64,000 bases of DNA from Clostridia bacterium (GCA_017403185.1 JAFQON010000036.1:62001-126000), one strand, 5' to 3'; counted from the first letter of the stretch, positions 41,172-50,738 are shown. The notes: generated from the sequence alone by a model not told the origin. Made by a program: numbers and translations.

Positions 41172-44100
41172 TTAATAGCCCACATACTCTACGCCGCCGA
41201 TTTCCGCAAATCCGCCCGATGAACCGAGAGAAAACATCGGCAGCAAAGAATCATATGATGCAATGGTCTGGGATCTGACATAGGTTGATGCTTTGTCTAT
41301 AAGAAATGTCGGGGTAATCTTCTGCTCAGACTGATAATATCTTGTTTCAAGCTGAATAAGGTTTGCAAGATTTCTGAGCTTTGTTTTGGTGCTCATAAAC
41401 AGCATCAGAACATACAGATACTCGTTATAATCCAACGGGATGATGCCCTCATCGGGATCCTCCTCCGCCTCGGTCATTTCAACGGGTTTACACACCTGAC
41501 AAGCAGTATAGCCCTGTTTAATGGCAGAACTCAGGCTTGTCTGGGTTGTTTTTACCTCTCTATTAGGTGAAGACACGAGTGTAAAGCAAGAATCTTTGTC
41601 AAGCTTGTGATATCTCTTTCCGCCACCGCTTGTGCATATTCTTACCTGAGTGCTGCCACTTGCATCGGGTTCAAGCTGTATTAAATCTCCGGCAATATCC
41701 ATAAGACCTTCTGCAGAAAGATTCAGATGATCCTTCCAGATAGGAACCTCCTGACCAAGCCTGAGAAGATAGTTCATATCAATGTTTGTCTCCATATAAA
41801 GCATCGCAATAAACATCAGCGGTGCAAACATATTGCAGGAAGAAACAATTGACATAGCTTCAGTGTCCATAAGAATCTGTATACAGTTCATAACAGCTTT
41901 TATTCCGAAAATCAGCCAGAACACGCTGCTCTGATTTGTCTTTTCGTTTGCTTTACCAAACATGCAATATTCAACACAGCAGCTGCTGAAATATGAACCG
42001 CTTTCACTTCCTGTAGGATAAGTCAGCGCTCCGTTTACCGGGTTCATTCGGCTGGGAAATTTCTGAATAATATATGTGTTGATAAGCAGTGAGTGCATTG
42101 TCTGTTCAATAAAACTTGTAAGCAGTTCTTTGATTTGACCGAAAAGATTTTTCAACGCTTCAAATGCTTCTTTGATTGTGTTAATTATATCTTTGAGTTT
42201 TGTAACAAGCTTCAGCACACCGGTGCTCTTGTTATCATCGGCATCCTTACTCAAGTCTGAAATCTTGCTGCTATCCGTGCTTCCGTCTTCTCCGCCACTT
42301 CCGAAAAGAGAGGAGGTTGCGTTTCTGAAGGTTTCGGTATCTGTATCTCCTTCGCCCTCAAAAAGCACTGCGCCGCTGAACACATCGCCGAGAGTCTTTT
42401 TTACCTCATCAAGCATCTTATCTTTGTATTCCTCGTCGGCTTTCTCATAAGCCGGATTAGTGCTGTCATCAGAATCCTCCATATTCGGCAGGATGCTGAC
42501 ATCAGAATCATTCAGCTTGACAACATATGCAGGGTCATATGCTGCGGGAACGAAATTCATAATATCTTTTATTCTTTTTATTGAATTCCAGATATCACTT
42601 ATGCCGAGTTTATCGGGCAAGCTTTCCATATCAAAACCGCCTGAGCCTTCCGCATCAACAACCGGCGTTGTGACAAACTCCTCTATTGCGGAAAAATCGC
42701 TGCTCACATAGCCTGCAAGTGCTCCGCAGGTTGCTCCCACCTGCACATTTCCCGTAACATAATCCGCACCGTTGGTATTCCAATAACTCTTTATCGAGCT
42801 TGACTGCGTGCTGCTTACATTGCTTATCAATGTATTGATAAGAGTAACTGCATTCTGAGCCGTGGTTTTTCTTCCCTCAAGAAAACTTATAACCTTATCA
42901 ACATTGTCACTTACTTTCTGAGAATTCGAGCCCCGGTTTTCAGCATCGGTGCCCTCAACATCTTCTGAATTCTGTTCGTAGGTTTCCTGAGCATATTTGA
43001 GCCTGCCGATTGCACCGTCATTGTATTGGGTGTTTTCTGTTCCCTCAACCATTTTGCCATCGTCATTGGTGACAAGCTTCTTTACCTTTTTGCTGTCATC
43101 CTCTATGGACTTTATCAGCTCATTGAATTTATCCTTTGCCGTGTTGAGTTTGGCAATATAGCCCGGTTTTGCTGCATCTATTTCACCGTTCAATCTGGTG
43201 ATTTCAGCATCATAGGCATTCTTCTTTTCGGTAAGTTCATTAACGAGCTCTGTTTTTTTTGCAGCCTTTCCGTTATCTTTAAGATCAGCATTGTATTCAC
43301 CCAGATAATAGTCAGCACTCGATGTTATATTGTAATATTCTGCAAAATCCTCAAGCTCATCATAGAAATTTACAGTCAAATCGGAATCGCCGCTTATTTG
43401 CTTTACAGCTGTTGTGATGGTATAATTTTTTGAAGAACTGCCGCTGATCGGATAAACGTTTGCAGTGCCTGCAGAAATATCATATGTATATTCATATGTA
43501 TTACTGATGTTAAGCTGTACCATTGTCTTTTTAGGACCTTCGTTGTATATTCTCGCACCAAACGGGTCTTCATCAGTTGGCTTGTTCGCATCATTTTCAA
43601 GGAATTTTTTTATTACCGCTTTATATAAATTCTTGGTATTAACATTCGTTGCAGGCGCATAGATGCTTTTTGCGTTATCAAGGGATGTCTTAGGGTCAGG
43701 GTTACTGCTCATAAAGTTTACTTTAGCAGTAATTGCCTCTATATAATCTTCTCTGCCGGAAATATATCTTTCATCTTCTTTGTATTTTCCGAGCTTGCCC
43801 TTGCCGCCGTCTTCATCCTTCTTTATATATGCAGAATACAAATCATCCGTGTAACTATCCTTGGTATATTCTCTTTTGGAATCCTCGGAAAGGAAGTTCA
43901 GGAGATCAAGCGCTCTGTATTCATATCTTCCCAGTGCTGTGAACGCAAGGTCCATAACATTAACGGATTCCTCGGAAGAGAGGGCTATTTTCTCAAGAAA
44001 ATTAAATATTGCATTATCCGTCAGCTTTGCTGAAATTTTTTGAAAAAGAGCCTGCGGGTCAAGGTTTTTGGATATAATTTCATACGGCACCGAATACTTT

Positions 44101-44498
44101 GCATATTCGAGAATCTGCCTTTTGAGGATACCGTAATCCGATAAATTATATATTGTTTTAAATGATATATCACTGTCGAGATTATAAAGCTTTGATGACG
44201 ACGGAATATTATCAACATTGTCAGAGTTATACTTCAGATTGTTAACAAAATCCGCCTGTGTCTGATCTTTATCTGCGGCAGGGTCAATCGCAAGAATGCC
44301 AAACCGCTCATAAAGATAAACATTATAGTTTGCAAGAATGGACATGGACGCTGTAATCTGCGCATCGGCAAGCATCTGCTTTGCGCTTACATATCTTCCG
44401 GCCTCCATGATGAGAGTTCCGAAGGAAAGGAGCGGTATCAGAAGCAACGAAACCATAACGGTGATAACGCCCGATGCGTTTTTCAGCCATTTATTCAT
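41172..44498 (-). CDS. Large DUF5702/TadG-like pilus-associated protein
   Basis: At 1108 residues this is a large exported protein with a pilin-like N-terminus: NASGVITVMVSLLLIPLLSF follows a short basic leader, but there is no Glu at +5. The next stretch, YVSAKQMLADAQITASMSIL, matches DUF5702/Tad-like proteins of Clostridia. Residues about 385-560 are rich in Lys/Glu/Asp and probably coiled coil; the C-terminal third holds further hydrophobic stretches and a Cys pair region (CTSGG, CFTLVSSPNR, CQVCKP). It sits between two TadE-like genes, 3 nt after the first. A TadG-like minor component or tip structure is the best guess. Confidence 0.82.
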   Translation of the reverse strand: MNKWLKNASGVITVMVSLLLIPLLSFGTLIMEAGRYVSAKQMLADAQITASMSILANYNVYLYERFGILAIDPAADKDQTQADFVNNLKYNSDNVDNIPSSSKLYNLDSDISFKTIYNLSDYGILKRQILEYAKYSVPYEIISKNLDPQALFQKISAKLTDNAIFNFLEKIALSSEESVNVMDLAFTALGRYEYRALDLLNFLSEDSKREYTKDSYTDDLYSAYIKKDEDGGKGKLGKYKEDERYISGREDYIEAITAKVNFMSSNPDPKTSLDNAKSIYAPATNVNTKNLYKAVIKKFLENDANKPTDEDPFGARIYNEGPKKTMVQLNISNTYEYTYDISAGTANVYPISGSSSKNYTITTAVKQISGDSDLTVNFYDELEDFAEYYNITSSADYYLGEYNADLKDNGKAAKKTELVNELTEKKNAYDAEITRLNGEIDAAKPGYIAKLNTAKDKFNELIKSIEDDSKKVKKLVTNDDGKMVEGTENTQYNDGAIGRLKYAQETYEQNSEDVEGTDAENRGSNSQKVSDNVDKVISFLEGRKTTAQNAVTLINTLISNVSSTQSSSIKSYWNTNGADYVTGNVQVGATCGALAGYVSSDFSAIEEFVTTPVVDAEGSGGFDMESLPDKLGISDIWNSIKRIKDIMNFVPAAYDPAYVVKLNDSDVSILPNMEDSDDSTNPAYEKADEEYKDKMLDEVKKTLGDVFSGAVLFEGEGDTDTETFRNATSSLFGSGGEDGSTDSSKISDLSKDADDNKSTGVLKLVTKLKDIINTIKEAFEALKNLFGQIKELLTSFIEQTMHSLLINTYIIQKFPSRMNPVNGALTYPTGSESGSYFSSCCVEYCMFGKANEKTNQSSVFWLIFGIKAVMNCIQILMDTEAMSIVSSCNMFAPLMFIAMLYMETNIDMNYLLRLGQEVPIWKDHLNLSAEGLMDIAGDLIQLEPDASGSTQVRICTSGGGKRYHKLDKDSCFTLVSSPNREVKTTQTSLSSAIKQGYTACQVCKPVEMTEAEEDPDEGIIPLDYNEYLYVLMLFMSTKTKLRNLANLIQLETRYYQSEQKITPTFLIDKASTYVRSQTIASYDSLLPMFSLGSSGGFAEIGGVEYVGY

Positions 44499-44501
44499 GA
44501 T

Positions 44502-45173
44502 TTACTCCTCCCCCTTTATTTTTATCTTTGAGCTAATCATTTTGATTGCATCAAAAATCTTCTGAACCTCTGCTGCAAACGGGTCAACAATATCCTTTGC
44601 CATGGTTGTTGCAAGCGACATAGTGCTTCCGTAATCCAGAATATCAAAGCATTGCGCTCTGCCGACAGCTGAAACCTCAACGGTAGAATCAACAATGCCG
44701 AAAAATCTTATAAACGGCAGGTCATAGGTTGCCTCTACCGTTACCACAGCAGTTTTCTGAAGAACCATTCCGGGTGTTTTTTCAAACTCTGTGTTAATTT
44801 TAATATCGCCGGCTTCTTTATAAAGTCTGCTGGAAGTGATTCTGTACTGAGCATACCAGTTTGATTTTGTTTCTGCTTCAGATTCAAGAGAACCGTGAAT
44901 ATTCAGCGCAGTCTTGAGCGTTCTGTAATAATCCGTATCACTAAGATTCTGCGGTGTTGTGAACCCGATAAAAGGATCCTTGCTGTTTGTTGAATATATC
45001 TGACCGATGCTTGCTGCGGTTTCGTTTGCAATAACGGTCAATGCAGTCTGCTGATACATAATAAAGCCCATATACATCATCACAAAAATTATCATGATGA
45101 CAATAGGAACAACAATTGATGCTTCAACAGCGGTTGAACCGCTTTCGTTTTTTGAGATTTCCTTGATTTTCAT
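44502..45173 (-). CDS. tadE: TadE-like pseudopilin (first copy)
   Basis: A 223-residue type IVb pseudopilin: basic leader MKIKEISKNESG, then STAVEASIVVPIVIMIIFVM with Glu at +5 from the Gly, followed by a soluble beta-rich domain (about 45-190) and a helical end with IKIKGEE. It should be processed by the A24 peptidase of the cluster and form a minor pilin with the second TadE-like and DUF5702 proteins. Ribosome site GAGGGGA before ATG 45173. It is 17 nt downstream of the WG-repeat gene. Confidence 0.9.
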   Translation of the reverse strand: MKIKEISKNESGSTAVEASIVVPIVIMIIFVMMYMGFIMYQQTALTVIANETAASIGQIYSTNSKDPFIGFTTPQNLSDTDYYRTLKTALNIHGSLESEAETKSNWYAQYRITSSRLYKEAGDIKINTEFEKTPGMVLQKTAVVTVEATYDLPFIRFFGIVDSTVEVSAVGRAQCFDILDYGSTMSLATTMAKDIVDPFAAEVQKIFDAIKMISSKIKIKGEE

Positions 45174-45190
45174 ATAATCCCCTCAAAAAT

Positions 45191-46561
45191 TTATATCTGC
45201 CAGAAGAACATTCTCATATGATTCCAGAATCCGTCTGCAAACTTCACAAAACAATAGCCGTTTGAATTGAAGTAATTCGCATTTGTCAAGCCAAGGTCCA
45301 TAACAACCTTTCCCGATTCATCTATGAAATCCCAGGTCTGGCCGTCGCTGACGGCTGCATATCCGTTTGAGAACGATTTTGCGCCGTTGAACTGTGGCTT
45401 TATTTTCACTGATCCCTCAGCATCGGCATATCCCCATTTTCCGTTCTGTTTGAAAGCAAACCATACCATGCTTTTGTTTGAGCCTGTCGTTGCATCAACG
45501 GGAAGATAGCAGCCCTCACATGAAAACTTTGTGTTAGCCTTAACTGATACATCCTCAGGTGAATCGTCATTATAAGATACATTTAATATGTTGTATTTAC
45601 CGTTTGCTTTGGCAAGAATGATTCCGCCCGCAACACATTCTTCTGCAGTGTTGAGCCTGATATCCTCATAAACATCCTTGGTAATCTGCTCAAACTTTTT
45701 GTTGATGAGAATCCATTTGCCCTCTTCCTTTTGAACAGCTGCAACGCCGTTGCTGAATCTGCCGGCATAGAAATAGTCGCCCGATACTTTTTCTGCCTGT
45801 GTATTAAAGTAAGAATATTTATCGCCGATTTTGCAGGCTATGTTTCCATTGGCTATACCGCTGCAGGCGATAATATTATCATCAAGATATTTCTGCCTGA
45901 TGCCCTGCGAATCAATTATGAATACTTTTCCGCTCTTTTTTGCGACGGTATGTTCATCAAAAGAATACGGAGCAATGAACTCACAGCCACTGAGAGCAGT
46001 TGTCATATCCTCTTTTATTGCGGAGTAATTGCCGGGCTCTTTGATAATGTAATAACCGTTGGTAAGATCAATAAAATCAGAATATGAAGAATATCCTCTC
46101 TCAAAAAGATATCTGACGCTTGCCTTCACTTTGTCAAGCTCTTTTGAGCTGACGCCGTAATTCTCTGCAACCTGAAGAGCGTTTGAAAGCTCATCATAAT
46201 CCGTAACTTTGTAGAAATAGTTGCAGGCTGTTTCATAAGCAATCGGCTCATTTTTATAAACGGTCATCGTTTCAAGAAGCATTGAAACAAGGTTACCGTC
46301 ACTTGAAAGCTCGCCGTTTTCAATAGCTTTAATATATGTATCGCTGATTTTCAGCCTGAGTTCAAGATTATCCTCAAAGGTAAGAGCAGATTCATATTCC
46401 GCAACAGCTTTTCTGAAAAGATTTTCCTCCGCATACTTGTTGCCCTGAACAAGGTGAACCTCATATCCGTTTGAATCCGAGCTCATGTTTGATATACCCA
46501 TATACCATGAAAGAACCACCGCAGCAACAAGCACGATACATACTATTTTTTTGTTGTTCAT
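45191..46561 (-). CDS. Exported WG-repeat protein with TPR-like helices
   Basis: A 456-residue protein with an N-terminal signal anchor (about 5-22, VCIVLVAAVVLSWYMG). Residues about 35-160 are helical and TPR-like (NKYAEENLFRKAVAEYESAL). The C-terminal half is made of WG-type beta repeats; the clearest are KQNGKWGYADAEGSVKIKPQ and GQTWDFIDESGKVV, with diverged ones before. It lies inside the Tad operon between the prepilin peptidase and the first TadE-like gene. A scaffold on the outer face of the membrane is plausible. Ribosome site GAGGAG upstream of ATG 46561. Confidence 0.82.
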   Translation of the reverse strand: MNNKKIVCIVLVAAVVLSWYMGISNMSSDSNGYEVHLVQGNKYAEENLFRKAVAEYESALTFEDNLELRLKISDTYIKAIENGELSSDGNLVSMLLETMTVYKNEPIAYETACNYFYKVTDYDELSNALQVAENYGVSSKELDKVKASVRYLFERGYSSYSDFIDLTNGYYIIKEPGNYSAIKEDMTTALSGCEFIAPYSFDEHTVAKKSGKVFIIDSQGIRQKYLDDNIIACSGIANGNIACKIGDKYSYFNTQAEKVSGDYFYAGRFSNGVAAVQKEEGKWILINKKFEQITKDVYEDIRLNTAEECVAGGIILAKANGKYNILNVSYNDDSPEDVSVKANTKFSCEGCYLPVDATTGSNKSMVWFAFKQNGKWGYADAEGSVKIKPQFNGAKSFSNGYAAVSDGQTWDFIDESGKVVMDLGLTNANYFNSNGYCFVKFADGFWNHMRMFFWQI

Positions 46562-46582
46562 AAGAAATTGCTCCTCACTCTG

Positions 46583-47323
46583 TTAAAAATTGCCCATAAA
46601 AATCACAATAGCATAGCCTATAAGTATGAAAGGCGCAAACGGGAATGTGCGCTTTCTGTCACGATATTTTATCAGCAGAAAGATACCGCAAGCAGAAGAT
46701 GCAACAAGGCTGAAAAGCAGGGTTCCGAAGGTTGCAAGCGAGCTTGCCGTAAGCCCTATAACCGCAAAAAGCTTTGCATCGCCGAAGCCGACTGCCCCTT
46801 TTGTGACCAGACCTGCCACAAACAAAATGCCAAATCCGATCAAAAAACCTGTCAAATCGGATTTTGCTATTTCAACAATTATATCTCTGCACCAAACAAA
46901 CTCGCACACATAAAGCACTGCCCTGAGAGCAAGCCCTGCAAGCACAAGCTTGTTCGGAATTATTCTCTTTTTAAAATCAATAAGCGCACTTGCGGCGATT
47001 ATCACAAACACGCTGAAAAGCTTAATATAGCCGATAATCATGCGGGGCGGTGTTTCAACCGCAATGGTGTTTTTGCCTGCTGCCGCAGCAACTGCAAAAG
47101 AAACGAGTGCAGTAAGCACCAGAATAATTATTGTCTGAATTTTATCATAAGGAATTATTTTCTCTTCTTTTATTTCATCCGAAGCTTCAACGGCTTCGCC
47201 GGCATCCGCTTCAATCGCTTCTGCCTCAACACATTTCATATCGGAAACGCCGAAAGCCCTGAGAGCAAGCCACACAAGAGCTGCGCCCAACAACGCTGAA
47301 GCGGCATAGACCAAATAAACCAT
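46583..47323 (-). CDS. tadV: A24 prepilin peptidase of the Tad system (TadV/CpaA type)
   Basis: A membrane aspartyl protease that removes leader peptides from Flp and TadE-type pilins. The 246 residues have about six hydrophobic segments and both catalytic motifs: ALIDFKKRIIPNKLV (first Asp) and GAVGFGDAKL (GxGD, second Asp). The Cys-rich N-terminal domain of full PilD enzymes is absent, as usual in TadV, but a separate gene at 38701-39183 encodes just that domain. An acidic loop (DEIKEEKI) lies between the first two segments. AAGGAG precedes ATG 47323. A strong hairpin separates it from the flp gene upstream. Confidence 0.92.
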   Translation of the reverse strand: MVYLVYAASALLGAALVWLALRAFGVSDMKCVEAEAIEADAGEAVEASDEIKEEKIIPYDKIQTIIILVLTALVSFAVAAAAGKNTIAVETPPRMIIGYIKLFSVFVIIAASALIDFKKRIIPNKLVLAGLALRAVLYVCEFVWCRDIIVEIAKSDLTGFLIGFGILFVAGLVTKGAVGFGDAKLFAVIGLTASSLATFGTLLFSLVASSACGIFLLIKYRDRKRTFPFAPFILIGYAIVIFMGNF

Positions 47324-47359
47324 TGAATTTTCTCCTTCGGTGAGTTTTTAAAGGGGTTG

Positions 47360-47384
47360 TCCTCCCCGCAAAATGCGGGGAGGA
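47360..47384 (-). other. Perfect hairpin between flp and the prepilin peptidase gene
   Basis: Ten-bp GC-rich stem (47375-47384 with 47360-47369, 5-nt loop), 13 nt after the flp stop. The following bases are not T-rich, so it probably stabilises the flp mRNA 3' end or partly terminates, allowing more pilin than assembly proteins. Confidence 0.7.
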
Positions 47385-47397
47385 GGTGAGCAAGATA

Positions 47398-47649
47398 TTA
47401 GCCGTTTGCCAAAGGACTCTTAAGATCATTAGCAGTTGCATCATTAAAGCTACTACTTATATCATTCCAAAGCCTATTTACCATTTCTGTGATGCTCTTT
47501 CTGAAAATAACAACAATAGCGATAACGATGGCAAGAACAAGGATGACTGCGATGATGTTGGCTTCACCTTTTTCATTCTTAAGGAAGCCGTCCATCTTCA
47601 TCTTTGCCTCAACATACTTTGCGATAAGGAAATTCTGAAAATCCTGCAT
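47398..47649 (-). CDS. flp: Flp-type major pilin
   Basis: An 83-residue type IVb pilin, the structural subunit of the Tad fibre. A charged leader ending KNEKG is followed by EANIIAVILVLAIVIAIVVI, one hydrophobic helix, then a short soluble tail (TEMVNRLWNDISSSF). Processing after Gly28 is expected; unlike classical Flp, the Glu-Tyr pair at +5/+6 is missing, as in some Firmicutes pilins. AGAAGGAGGTG upstream of the ATG is the strongest ribosome site of the cluster, and hairpins flank the gene on both sides, consistent with high expression. Confidence 0.88.
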   Translation of the reverse strand: MQDFQNFLIAKYVEAKMKMDGFLKNEKGEANIIAVILVLAIVIAIVVIFRKSITEMVNRLWNDISSSFNDATANDLKSPLANG

Positions 47650-47756
47650 TACATTTCACCTCCTTCTCTATAACAACAATTCAACCTCAGAACGGGGGCT
47701 CCGCAGCACCCCGTGATCGGCATTTTATATCTCCATGCCGCAATGCGGCGTGAAAA
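47650..47756 (-). promoter_or_regulatory. Hairpin-containing leader upstream of flp
   Basis: Between tadC and flp are two hairpins: GCCGC/GCGGC (47737-47741 with 47745-47749) and ACGGGGGCT/AGC-A-CCCCGT (47692-47700 with 47705-47714). The strong ribosome site follows. I see no clear promoter; processing or stabilisation of the flp mRNA is likely. Confidence 0.5.
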
Positions 47757-48623
47757 TCAAAGTGAGCTCATTATGGGAAGCATAATCATAACAAGAATAC
47801 CCGCAAACATAACCATAATGGGAATAAGCAGCTTGCCCGAGGCTTTCTCACCTTCCTGAAGCAGCTTCTGCTGCTTGAGCTCCCACATTTCGTCGGATTG
47901 CTCCTTGAGGGTATATGCAAGGTCGCTGCTGCCCTTATCAAGACCCTGAATAACCATTGAAACAAACTTTGAAATTTCGGGCGTGGCACAACGCCTTGCC
48001 ATTGCATTGAAGGCATCCGCCTCAACCATGCCGTTGTTTCTGTCCTCGGTGACCTTTTTCATCTGCTCGTGCATCTCGCTTTCACCGCTTGCTGCAATGA
48101 GGTCCCACGCCTCTCTGAGCACCATACCTGCATTTACAAGCAGGGCAAGCGTTGAAACGATTGAAGGGAATTCGCTTATGTATCTTTTGCTGAGCTTCTT
48201 GATGGTTTCATGTGCCTGAGTCATAAAGTAGTAATAAACAACGCCCGCAAGCACTGCTGCCATAACAAACATTATGGCAACGGAATCAGTTTCCATAAAT
48301 CCCGCAAAAAGCGACATCACAACAAAGGTTGCCATTGTAAGAGACACTCTTTGAGCAAAGAATACGCGAAGATAATAGTCTCCGTATTTTTCGCCGTACA
48401 GAATAACAGCCTCTCGCCTGAGCTTGATTGCGCCCTTGCTTGTGTATTTGAACTTAATCATATCAAGCAGCTTGAAGCCCGCACAGTACAAAAACTTGAG
48501 AGGAAAGCTCTTATCGTCAAGCGGCTCAACCAAAGGCTCATATTCTGAAGATGTCAGCAGCAAAAATATAAAACCGCCTGTTGCAACGGTTGATAAAACC
48601 AGAACAATAATCGTTAAAACCAT
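47757..48623 (-). CDS. tadC: TadC-like type II secretion F family membrane protein
   Basis: An inner platform protein of the Tad machine; 288 residues with the T2SSF domain (about 120-245) containing SKRYISEFPSIVSTLALLVN and MVLREAWDL, and about four membrane helices: N-terminal (about 3-24), a pair in the middle (about 93-135) and C-terminal (about 265-288, LIPIMVMFAGILVMIMLPIM). It begins 3 nt after the tadB stop. TadB and TadC are diverged homologues thought to form one platform that TadA acts on. Confidence 0.92.
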   Translation of the reverse strand: MVLTIIVLVLSTVATGGFIFLLLTSSEYEPLVEPLDDKSFPLKFLYCAGFKLLDMIKFKYTSKGAIKLRREAVILYGEKYGDYYLRVFFAQRVSLTMATFVVMSLFAGFMETDSVAIMFVMAAVLAGVVYYYFMTQAHETIKKLSKRYISEFPSIVSTLALLVNAGMVLREAWDLIAASGESEMHEQMKKVTEDRNNGMVEADAFNAMARRCATPEISKFVSMVIQGLDKGSSDLAYTLKEQSDEMWELKQQKLLQEGEKASGKLLIPIMVMFAGILVMIMLPIMSSL

Positions 48624-48626
48624 AGC

Positions 48627-49490
48627 TTACACCTCTATCTTCATAACAGCCCTGCCGACAAAGAACGAAGCAACAAACAGAGCAATCGCAACCGTTGTTG
48701 ATGCCAGACCTGCAGGTGAAACAAAATGCTCGGCAAAGCCGCCTTCGGTAAACTTGAGCATTGCCATAAGACCGACGGGCATAACAAGCATTATGTAAAG
48801 CTCGTTTTTGCTCGATGTTATTTTTGTTTCGATTTCTGCCTCAATAAGAATTTTCTTGCAAAGAATATCGTGTGTGTTGCGGATAACATCCTTCATGTTT
48901 GCACCGCGGCGGTATGAGGTTTCGAAAACCTTGCCGAAATTTTCAATATCCTTTATCCTGCTTCTTCTGCCGAAGTCTGCAAGCATATCTTCAATCGGCA
49001 CATTGTTGCGCAAGCCTTCATTGATTATGTCAAGCTCGCCGATAATATATGAATCCTCAGAAAACTGAACCGCAAGGTCTTCTCTTGCAGCTTCAAAAGC
49101 CATGGGAACATTCTTACCTGAAGCAATTGAAGTTGAAAGCGAATCGAGCAATGAAATAAACTGTGTTCTGAGCTGGTTTTTTCTGCTTTTGAGCACCATA
49201 TCCCTGCGAATAGGAAGAAAAGCCCTTCCGAAAAGGAAGCCTGCCACCGCACAAATAACAATGTTGCAGATATATGTAAGCGCCGTCGGATCTCCGTAAG
49301 AATCCACACCAATACCGCCGTAAAAAACATAGCCTACAAACGCACCGACAACAAAAGCAATTGCAAAACTTATCATTTTCTCCTTGCTTTTAAGGTTGTA
49401 AACTCCGTAATTGTAGGTGGGTGTGTTTAGCACAGACATTAAAAATTCAGGCTCTTCCTCCGCTTTGTTTTTCTTTTTGAACAATCCCAT
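48627..49490 (-). CDS. tadB: TadB-like type II secretion F family membrane protein
   Basis: Platform protein paired with TadC. From ATG 49490 it has 287 residues; GGAG stands 8 nt upstream, while the in-frame GTG at 49499 would overlap that site. A basic N-terminus (MGLFKKKNKAEEE) is followed by two helices (about 43-65 and 75-95), the T2SSF domain (about 108-235, with LDSLSTSIASGKNVPMAFE and FETSYRRGANMKDVI) and two C-terminal helices. It starts 12 nt after the tadA stop. Family assignment is firm. Confidence 0.92.
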   Translation of the reverse strand: MGLFKKKNKAEEEPEFLMSVLNTPTYNYGVYNLKSKEKMISFAIAFVVGAFVGYVFYGGIGVDSYGDPTALTYICNIVICAVAGFLFGRAFLPIRRDMVLKSRKNQLRTQFISLLDSLSTSIASGKNVPMAFEAAREDLAVQFSEDSYIIGELDIINEGLRNNVPIEDMLADFGRRSRIKDIENFGKVFETSYRRGANMKDVIRNTHDILCKKILIEAEIETKITSSKNELYIMLVMPVGLMAMLKFTEGGFAEHFVSPAGLASTTVAIALFVASFFVGRAVMKIEV

Positions 49491-49502
49491 ATTTCCCACT
49501 CC

Positions 49503-50738
49503 TCATATAGTCTGTTTATAGCCCATCAGCTTTAGCTTGAAGTCATTTACCATCGGATTTTCGGTTCGTTTAAGCCCTCCCGAAACCTTTTCAAGCGTCG
49601 AATTCTCATCTTCTTCAAATACATAAAGCGGATTAAGGATAATCTCACCGTTCTTATATCCCACAACCTCACAGATTTCCATTGTTTTTCTTGAATGATC
49701 TCTGAGACGGGAAAGATGGATAATAATATCAACCGCCGAAGCAATCTGCTGCCTTATGGCTTCAAGCGGAAGACCGTCCGCACCTTGAAGAACCATTGTT
49801 TCAAGACGGCTGAGCATATCACGAACCGAGTTTGCGTGACCGGTTGAAAGCGAACCGTCGTGACCCGTATTCATAGCCTGAAGCATATCAAGAGCTTCAC
49901 CGCCACGAACCTCACCGACAACAATTCTTTCAGGTCTCATTCTCAATGAAGATTTGATAAGATCCCTGATTGTAATTGCACCCGCACCCGAAGCATTTGC
50001 GTTACGGGTTTCAAGGCTTACAAGGTTATCAATGTTAACAATCTGAAGCTCCGCTGAGTCTTCAATAGTAATTACTCGTTCATCTTTGGGTATGTAATTG
50101 GAAAGAGCGTTAAGAAAGGTCGTTTTACCTGAACCCGTACCGCCGCTGATAAATATGTTGTATTTGGCCTTTACAAGTATTTCAAGCTTATCTGCAATTT
50201 CCTGCGTGATTGAACCGAATTTAATAAGCTGCTGAATGGTCATGGGTGTTTTGGAAAACTTTCTTATGGTAACCGTAGGACCGCAAAGTGCAATAGGAGG
50301 CAGAACAACATTTACACGGGAACCGTCAGGCAAGCGGGTGTCAACTATGGGGTTAGCCTGGTTGACTTCTCGGCCTGCAAGACCAACAATTCTCTGTATT
50401 ATATCCGTCAGCTGTTTTTCGGATTCAAATGTGCGTTCCTCTTTGATAAGTTTGCCTGCTTTTTCGATAAATACATTATTTTCGCCGTTTATCATAACTT
50501 CTGTTATGGAATCATCTTTTAAAATTCCATCAAGAAGACCAAATCCTCTGATTGAATCAAAAACGCTCTCGGCAATCTGTGCTTTTATTGAAATAGGCAA
50601 GTAAATATCATTACAATACTGCTGTGTTATGTTATCGATTTTCTCTTTCAGTTCTTCATCCGAAAGCTGTTTCATAACAACATTTTCAACAACATAAGAT
50701 TTTATTTTTCGTTCAAGCTCATCATATTTATTGTCCAT
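49503..50738 (-). CDS. tadA: TadA/CpaF-type pilus assembly ATPase
   Basis: The hexameric secretion ATPase that powers Tad pilus extension. I place the start at ATG 50738 (411 residues, MDNKYDELERKIKSYV) because GGAG lies at 50748-50751 and the probable promoter is at 50779-50807; the longer frame to 50828 would begin upstream of that promoter. Motifs: Walker A SGGTGSGKTTFLNAL, the Asp box TIEDSAELQI, Walker B-type RIVVGEVRGGEALDML and the His box TGHANS. It is the first gene of the long minus-strand cluster, directly downstream of a LytTR regulator gene. Confidence 0.95.
   Translation of the reverse strand: MDNKYDELERKIKSYVVENVVMKQLSDEELKEKIDNITQQYCNDIYLPISIKAQIAESVFDSIRGFGLLDGILKDDSITEVMINGENNVFIEKAGKLIKEERTFESEKQLTDIIQRIVGLAGREVNQANPIVDTRLPDGSRVNVVLPPIALCGPTVTIRKFSKTPMTIQQLIKFGSITQEIADKLEILVKAKYNIFISGGTGSGKTTFLNALSNYIPKDERVITIEDSAELQIVNIDNLVSLETRNANASGAGAITIRDLIKSSLRMRPERIVVGEVRGGEALDMLQAMNTGHDGSLSTGHANSVRDMLSRLETMVLQGADGLPLEAIRQQIASAVDIIIHLSRLRDHSRKTMEICEVVGYKNGEIILNPLYVFEEDENSTLEKVSGGLKRTENPMVNDFKLKLMGYKQTI

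Noticed and set aside
46568..47299. 243-codon open frame on the plus strand
   Set aside because: Antisense to the A24 prepilin peptidase gene, which has both catalytic Asp motifs; the plus frame is a Cys/Lys/Asn-rich shadow.
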